A stretch of DNA of 64,000 bases from Carnobacterium_B sp045617425 (GTDB lineage: Bacteria > Bacillota > Bacilli > Lactobacillales > Carnobacteriaceae): assembly GCF_045617425.1 (NCBI RefSeq), contig NZ_JAZLIO010000022.1:150519-214518 (forward strand), read 5' to 3'. Below are positions 59,730 to 64,000 of the stretch, piece after piece. The notes under the pieces were generated by a model. That model was not told the DNA's origin. It did not search any database and was given only the letters and a program-made list of their open reading frames with translations. The position numbers and the translations under genes were made by a program. How positions within the stretch are numbered: the stretch's first letter is position 1; the number at the start of each line of letters is the position of its first letter.

Positions 59730-59849
59730 TTTACTTCACTCCTAATTCTATAATACGCGAATTTTGTTCCGCAACTTTTATTTATCTTTCCTTAAGAACC
59801 ATAAAAGACTAGTTAATGTCTTCCTAGTTTACCATACTTTTTATGAGGT

Positions 59850-59881
59850 AAAAAAAAGAAGACCTGTTAAAACAGTCTTCT
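59850..59881 (-). terminator. Intrinsic terminator after pgsA
   Basis: AGAAGACCTGTT pairs with AACAGTCTTCT with one bulge, followed on the minus strand by a run of about seven T. Confidence 0.85.
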
Positions 59882-59909
59882 CCACATTCTTTCCTATTTT
59901 AATATTTTT

Positions 59910-60491
59910 TTATTTTGGACCTTTAAACACTGCACTATTTTTAACAAAATAATCTACACCTGAATAAATGGTAAAGAATAAACAAATATATAACATAATT
60001 GAAGCCATTGGAACCCCGATTCCTTTAAATGGCAAATTATCAACCAGTAATAATATAATGGCAACCATTTGAGTAGCTGTCTTGATTTTCCCTGGCCAAT
60101 CAGCTGCCAAAACAGTTCCGCCTTGTTCTACTAATAGTAATCTTAATCCAGTAACTGCTAACTCTCTACAAACAATAATAGATACAACCCACGAAGGAGC
60201 TAAGTCTTGCCCTACTAGAATAATTAAAGCTGTCATTACCAACATTTTGTCAGCTAAAGGATCGGCAAATTTACCAAAATTTGTTACTAACCCTCTATCA
60301 CGCGCAATTTTACCGTCTAACCAATCCGTAAAACTTGCTAAAGCAAATAAAACTGCCCCTACCAACTGAGTAACTTCAATTGTTGATCCTAAAAGTTGAA
60401 AAACGCCCCAATCAAATGGTGCCAATACTACAATAACAAATATTGGAATCATAAATATTCTCAATACTGTAAGCTTATTCGGTAAGTTCAA
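59910..60491 (-). CDS. pgsA: CDP-diacylglycerol--glycerol-3-phosphate phosphatidyltransferase
   Basis: Makes phosphatidylglycerol phosphate, the committed step to phosphatidylglycerol and cardiolipin. 193 residues with about five membrane helices and the CDP-alcohol motif DWLDGKIARDRGLVTNFG then KFADPLADK. I start at TTG 60491, giving NLPNKLTVLRIFMIPIFV right after it and GAGAGGAAG upstream; the open frame to 60548 is not family sequence and the 193-residue product equals Bacillus PgsA in length. It follows rodZ by 86 bases. Confidence 0.95.
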   Translation of the reverse strand: MNLPNKLTVLRIFMIPIFVIVVLAPFDWGVFQLLGSTIEVTQLVGAVLFALASFTDWLDGKIARDRGLVTNFGKFADPLADKMLVMTALIILVGQDLAPSWVVSIIVCRELAVTGLRLLLVEQGGTVLAADWPGKIKTATQMVAIILLLVDNLPFKGIGVPMASIMLYICLFFTIYSGVDYFVKNSAVFKGPK

Positions 60492-60577
60492 TTTTTTGCT
60501 TCCTCTCTCCAATAATATATACCCACTACTCCTAAGATAAGAGCCCAAAGAGCCTTTTGGCCTCTTATCTTATAGGT

Positions 60578-61435
60578 TTACTCAAATTGAAATTCAATTT
60601 CTTGTCGAACAGAATTTTCTGCTTCTGGAGCATATGAAATATCTTCGCCATTAAGATTAACTTCCGTTGCAGGAGCATTCCCAATGATGACCAGTAAAGA
60701 TGAAGTACCTTCTGGAATTTCTGTTTCTAAATTAGAACCATCTGTTATTAATTGAGCATCAATCGTCGAACCATCTGCTTCAACACTGATCCAAGAATCT
60801 CCACCTGTCGCTGTTAAGGTTAAAATACTGCCTTCAGAACTTCCTGTAACAGAATAAGTTGTCGTAGAACCAGTAGAAGATAAGACTTCTATGCCTTGAT
60901 CTTCTTCACTTTCCTCAGATTCTACTGATTCTGAGGATTCCGTTGCAGATTCTTCAGTTGCTGTAGACTCTGCACTAGAAACAGATATTTCTTCAGATTC
61001 TTTTGTGATCATTTCTTCATCAACCTGATTATTTGTTTTGATTACTGCAAAATAAATGGCTGCTACAATAGCTACAGCTATTATGCCAATTAAGATTGTA
61101 GGTAAATATTCTTGGACTTTTGTTAAGAATGCATTTTCTGTATTCTTTCCAACACGGGTTTGATCCGTAGCAATTTTTTCTATGGATTCTTCATCATGGG
61201 TATGAGGTACCGCATCTGTATATTCTTCTAATAGTTGATCCCCATTTAAGCCAACAGTATCCGCATATTGTTTAATAAATGCACGAGCATAAAATTTTCC
61301 CGGCATAACATCGTAATTGCCTTCTTCAATAGCAATTAGGTAACGTTTTTGAATTTTAGTTATTTGTTGCAAATCATCTAATGTATAGCCTTTTGATTTT
61401 CTTGCTTCTTTTAATTTTTCGCCTATTTCATTCAA
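60578..61435 (-). CDS. rodZ: RodZ-like helix-turn-helix membrane protein (YmfM)
   Basis: Morphogenesis protein that links the elongation machinery to the membrane in other bacteria. 285 residues. The N-terminal HTH_25 domain (GEKLKEARKSKGYTLDDLQQI, KRYLIAIEEGNYDVMPGKFY), one membrane helix at about residues 112-134 (LPTILIGIIAVAIVAAIYFAV), a Ser/Glu-rich linker and an outside beta domain of the DUF4115 type. I prefer TTG 61435 because the family starts with NEIGEKL and AGGTG has 6-base spacing; GTG 61444 is the alternative. Confidence 0.9.
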   Translation of the reverse strand: MNEIGEKLKEARKSKGYTLDDLQQITKIQKRYLIAIEEGNYDVMPGKFYARAFIKQYADTVGLNGDQLLEEYTDAVPHTHDEESIEKIATDQTRVGKNTENAFLTKVQEYLPTILIGIIAVAIVAAIYFAVIKTNNQVDEEMITKESEEISVSSAESTATEESATESSESVESEESEEDQGIEVLSSTGSTTTYSVTGSSEGSILTLTATGGDSWISVEADGSTIDAQLITDGSNLETEIPEGTSSLLVIIGNAPATEVNLNGEDISYAPEAENSVRQEIEFQFE

Positions 61436-61550
61436 TTGTCTCACCTACCTGTTCTCTTTTTTAGAGAGAAAATCTCATATCATCTGAATTATAACATACC
61501 TGATACTTTAGAAACATTATTTTTTCTTTATACTGCATAACTAACTTTAC

Positions 61551-62276
61551 TTATTTTAGCCAACCACCACTGATGACAATAGATTGACCGGTCATATACG
61601 CACTTCTTTTATCCACTAGTTGCATAACCCAAAAACTGATTTCAGATACACTTCCTAAACGCCCCAAGGGAATTTCATTTTCTAGTTCTTTTACTTCAGT
61701 TGAAGTGAAGTCTTGATTCATTTTTGTAGCAATAGCTCCTGGAGAAATCGCATTTACTGTTATCCCTAAACTAGCTACTTCTTTACTATATGCTTTCACA
61801 AAAGCCAATTGAGCGCCTTTTGTTGTACTGTAAAGAACTTCCATCGCACTACCTGTTTCACCATAAATTGAGCTAATAAAAATGATTCTTCCATTCCTAG
61901 AATGAGCTAATTTAGACTGTAAATGTTGGAGCAATAAAATTGGTGTTTTAACATGTACTGCCCACATATGATCCATATCCACAGTAGAGACTTCGGTTAA
62001 CAATTGATATGTCGTAAAGCCGCTTGCAAATATCACAACATCCAACTGAAAAATGGATTTCAGGAATAGAGGAATCCCATCTTCTTGAGTCATGTCTAAA
62101 GATAATGCATAAAAATCTTGTTTAGGGTAGCGATTTTGATATTCTTGCAATTGTTCTTCAGCACTTTTCATATTTGAATGATAATGCAGATAAAGCGACC
62201 ATCCTTTTTCAGCTAATTCTTGTGCAATTTTCTTTCCAATATCTCCACTTGCTCCCATTACCAAGGCAAACTTCAC
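61551..62276 (-). CDS. ymfI: Short-chain dehydrogenase/reductase YmfI
   Basis: Rossmann-fold oxidoreductase of 241 residues with the cofactor loop VMGASGDIGKKIAQEL, the catalytic serine in IIFISSIYGETG and the YxxxK motif in YSTTKGAQLAFVKAYSKE. LYLHYHSN after the second strand suggests NADPH preference (inference). Substrate unknown; FabG-like. It overlaps ymfH by 4 bases and is the third gene of the ymfF-ymfH-ymfI group, as in Bacillus. Confidence 0.92.
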   Translation of the reverse strand: MKFALVMGASGDIGKKIAQELAEKGWSLYLHYHSNMKSAEEQLQEYQNRYPKQDFYALSLDMTQEDGIPLFLKSIFQLDVVIFASGFTTYQLLTEVSTVDMDHMWAVHVKTPILLLQHLQSKLAHSRNGRIIFISSIYGETGSAMEVLYSTTKGAQLAFVKAYSKEVASLGITVNAISPGAIATKMNQDFTSTEVKELENEIPLGRLGSVSEISFWVMQLVDKRSAYMTGQSIVISGGWLK

Positions 62277-63574
62277 ACGTCTTTGTCTCCTTTTGGTAAA
62301 ATATGAAATGTAGTCATATGGTCTTCAACCATAAATTCTTCAGCCGCTTTCTTTATTTCATCCAATGTAATACTTTCTATAATAGGAACAACATCAAATA
62401 AAGTTGCTTTGCCATATATAGGTTGGCTATATTGATTGGCTATATATTCTAGTGAATTTAACGATTGTAGTTCTTGGCCAATCGTTCTTTTTTTAACTAT
62501 TGCTAAGTTTTCATCAGTTAATTCTGAACTCATTTTTGCTTCAAGTAACAACTTTTTGATTTCGGCACTAAAAACTGTAGAGTCTTTCGTATCTCCACTA
62601 ACATCAATAAAATGGAATGTACGATCTAGGTTAAATTCAAACGAAAAACTATCATCTACGATACCCTTATCGTATAATTTTAAATAATTTGCTGATGTAG
62701 GGCCAAATAATAGCATTAGCAATAAATCCATTGTGGTTTTGTATTTTAAGGCTTCAATACCGCTTGGAATTTCTCTTATTCCTTTTACTCCTACAATACT
62801 CTTTGGCCGATTCACAGTCATATGAATAAAGTTATACGGTTTAATATCTTTGACCGTTTCTTCTGGAAAAATTCGCTTAATGGCTTCGGCAGGAGCATAC
62901 TCTTTCTGTGCTTGATTCTCTCGAATCAACTTCATCATTTTTTCAGGATCTAACTTCCCAACAACAAACAAACTCATATTACTAGGATGATAAAAAGTTG
63001 CATGATTTTCATACAATAATTCAGGTGTGATGTCCATAATGCTATCTACAGTTCCAGCAATATCGATGTGTAAAGGGTGCTTAGGATACATATTTCCTAA
63101 AATACCAAAAAACAAACGCCAATCTGGTTCATCCTCGTACATTTGAATCTCTTGAGCAATGATACCTTTTTCTTTATTTACTGTTTCCTCTGTAAAATAA
63201 GGTTCTTGAACAAAGTCTAATAAAGTTGTTAAGCTTTCTGAAACATGACTAGTGCTAGAAAAAAGATACGCTGTTCGAGTAAAACTGGTAAACGCATTGG
63301 CAGAAGCACCCAATCGGCCAAACTTGTTAAACACATCTCCATCTTCTTTTTCAAATAATTTATGCTCTAGAAAGTGCGCAATTCCGTCTGGTACCTTCGT
63401 ATAATCATCCTTATCGAGCGGGACAAAATGATTGTCAATTGAACCATATTTGGTCGTAAACGTTGCAAACGATTTATTAAATCCTTTTTTAGGAATGATA
63501 TACACCTCTAAACCATTCGCCATTGTTTCATGTAGAATCTCTTCCTGCAATTGATCAAATTTGATTTTTTCCAT
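62273..63574 (-). CDS. ymfH: M16-family zinc peptidase YmfH
   Basis: Pitrilysin-type protein of 433 residues with an intact zinc motif HFLEHKLFE (HxxEH) and a downstream glutamate in EKGIIAQEIQMYEDEPD. M16 peptidases often act as a pair of active and inactive subunits; ymfF directly upstream is the likely partner. Substrate is not known. The ATG overlaps the ymfF stop (TAATG). Confidence 0.92.
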   Translation of the reverse strand: MEKIKFDQLQEEILHETMANGLEVYIIPKKGFNKSFATFTTKYGSIDNHFVPLDKDDYTKVPDGIAHFLEHKLFEKEDGDVFNKFGRLGASANAFTSFTRTAYLFSSTSHVSESLTTLLDFVQEPYFTEETVNKEKGIIAQEIQMYEDEPDWRLFFGILGNMYPKHPLHIDIAGTVDSIMDITPELLYENHATFYHPSNMSLFVVGKLDPEKMMKLIRENQAQKEYAPAEAIKRIFPEETVKDIKPYNFIHMTVNRPKSIVGVKGIREIPSGIEALKYKTTMDLLLMLLFGPTSANYLKLYDKGIVDDSFSFEFNLDRTFHFIDVSGDTKDSTVFSAEIKKLLLEAKMSSELTDENLAIVKKRTIGQELQSLNSLEYIANQYSQPIYGKATLFDVVPIIESITLDEIKKAAEEFMVEDHMTTFHILPKGDKDV

Positions 63575-64000
63575 TACTGCGGTACCTCCGTCCCAGTTAA
63601 GAAATATACCGTATCCAACTCGATTTTCTTCCCTGCTTCAACTATTTCAGCCTTCGTAATCTTCTCGGTAGTTTGCAGCCATTTTTCTAAAGGAATATCA
63701 GTTTTTGCAATGACATTATGATAAAGAATTTCCACGAGTCCGCGCGGAGAGTCTATCGTTTCAAGAATCTGGTTTCGAATTACAGCCTTTGTTTGTTCCA
63801 GCTCTTGCTCTGAAAATTCACCGTTTTTCATGGCTTTCATCTGTTCAGAAATAATTTGAACAGCTTGACGGTAATTGGCCGTTTCTATCCCGCTCATCAC
63901 AATCAATAATCCCTTATGACTTTCCAGTCTAGAAGCTGCATAATACGCAAGACTCGCTTTTTCCCGAACATTAATAAAGAGCTTGGAATGAGAAAAACCG
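63574..64000 (-). CDS. ymfF: M16-family peptidase-like protein YmfF, 5' end cut by window
   Basis: The C-terminal 142 codons of an M16-family protein. The frame is open to the window edge, and the visible start GFSHSKLFINVREKASLAYY is the conserved late M16 segment with the R/Y substrate-contact motif. The zinc motif, if present, is beyond the window; in Bacillus the YmfF-type partner is degenerate. It ends PQ-stop overlapping the ymfH ATG, so the pair is coupled. Confidence 0.9.
   Translation of the reverse strand, partial: GFSHSKLFINVREKASLAYYAASRLESHKGLLIVMSGIETANYRQAVQIISEQMKAMKNGEFSEQELEQTKAVIRNQILETIDSPRGLVEILYHNVIAKTDIPLEKWLQTTEKITKAEIVEAGKKIELDTVYFLTGTEVPQ

Noticed and set aside
63574..63906. 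ymfF as a complete short gene starting at 63906
   Set aside because: The conserved M16 sequence continues upstream without a stop to the window edge, so it is the 3' part of a longer gene.
1..64000. Mobile elements, prophage, defence islands, rRNA or tRNA genes
   Set aside because: No transposase, integrase, terminal repeats or RNA-operon sequence were seen. Gene order is that of the core chromosome.

Overview
The window is a low-GC Firmicutes chromosome segment, most likely from the Lactobacillales and probably Carnobacterium or a close relative. The evidence is the AT-rich composition, the wording of RecA, PolA, MutS and the other proteins, an AdhE-type mixed-fermentation enzyme, and blocks of gene order shared with Bacillus subtilis and enterococci. 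The genus is inferred from protein character, not from a search. Almost all of it is core chromosome: about 55 protein genes, mostly on the minus strand, and one structured RNA gene. I see no rRNA, tRNA, transposase, integrase, phage gene or CRISPR array.

Layout from left to right. 1-6257: dnaB (3' end cut by the window), nrdR, coaE, mutM, polA. 6509-17263: murC, the soluble FtsK-type translocase sftA, ytpR, a universal stress protein, ytpP, an M42 aminopeptidase, a PepSY-like membrane protein on the plus strand, trmB, ccrZ (ytmP) and D-amino acid transaminase. 17374-31311: ecsB and ecsA, divergent hit, ytxH-like and prsA, then yhaM, yhaN, yhaO, yheA-like, a class A penicillin-binding protein and a CorC-like transporter. 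31392-40009: nrnA, ytoI, ytkL, dinB and a five-gene manganese-type ABC operon (mntABCD plus a DtxR-family regulator). 40259-49632: adhE, comN, yajC, tgt, a TetR regulator, a plus-strand structured RNA (best guess a 6S-like RNA), queA, ruvB, ruvA and msrB. 49714-64000: mutL, mutS, ymdB, rny, recA, cinA, pgsA, rodZ, ymfI, ymfH and ymfF (5' end cut by the window).

How the parts work together. The window holds much of a repair kit: polA, mutM, mutS-mutL, recA, ruvAB, dinB and the SbcCD-like yhaO-yhaN. LexA-type operators can be read at recA, ruvA and dinB, with a weaker one before yhaO, which suggests a shared SOS response. Cell-wall and division functions (murC, pbp2A, rodZ, sftA, ccrZ, dat) form a second theme; RNA decay and modification (rny, yhaM, nrnA, ymdB, tgt, queA, trmB) form a third.

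Regulation that can be read directly includes two Rex-type boxes around the adhE promoter, a DtxR/MntR-type palindrome over the start of the metal-uptake operon, an 8-6-8 palindrome over the tetR start, and a terminator-like hairpin upstream of murC. The most unusual items are the structured RNA between tetR and queA, a perfect hairpin sitting between a strong Shine-Dalgarno and the TTG start of the CorC-like gene, and in-frame tandem repeats in sftA, mutL and prsA.
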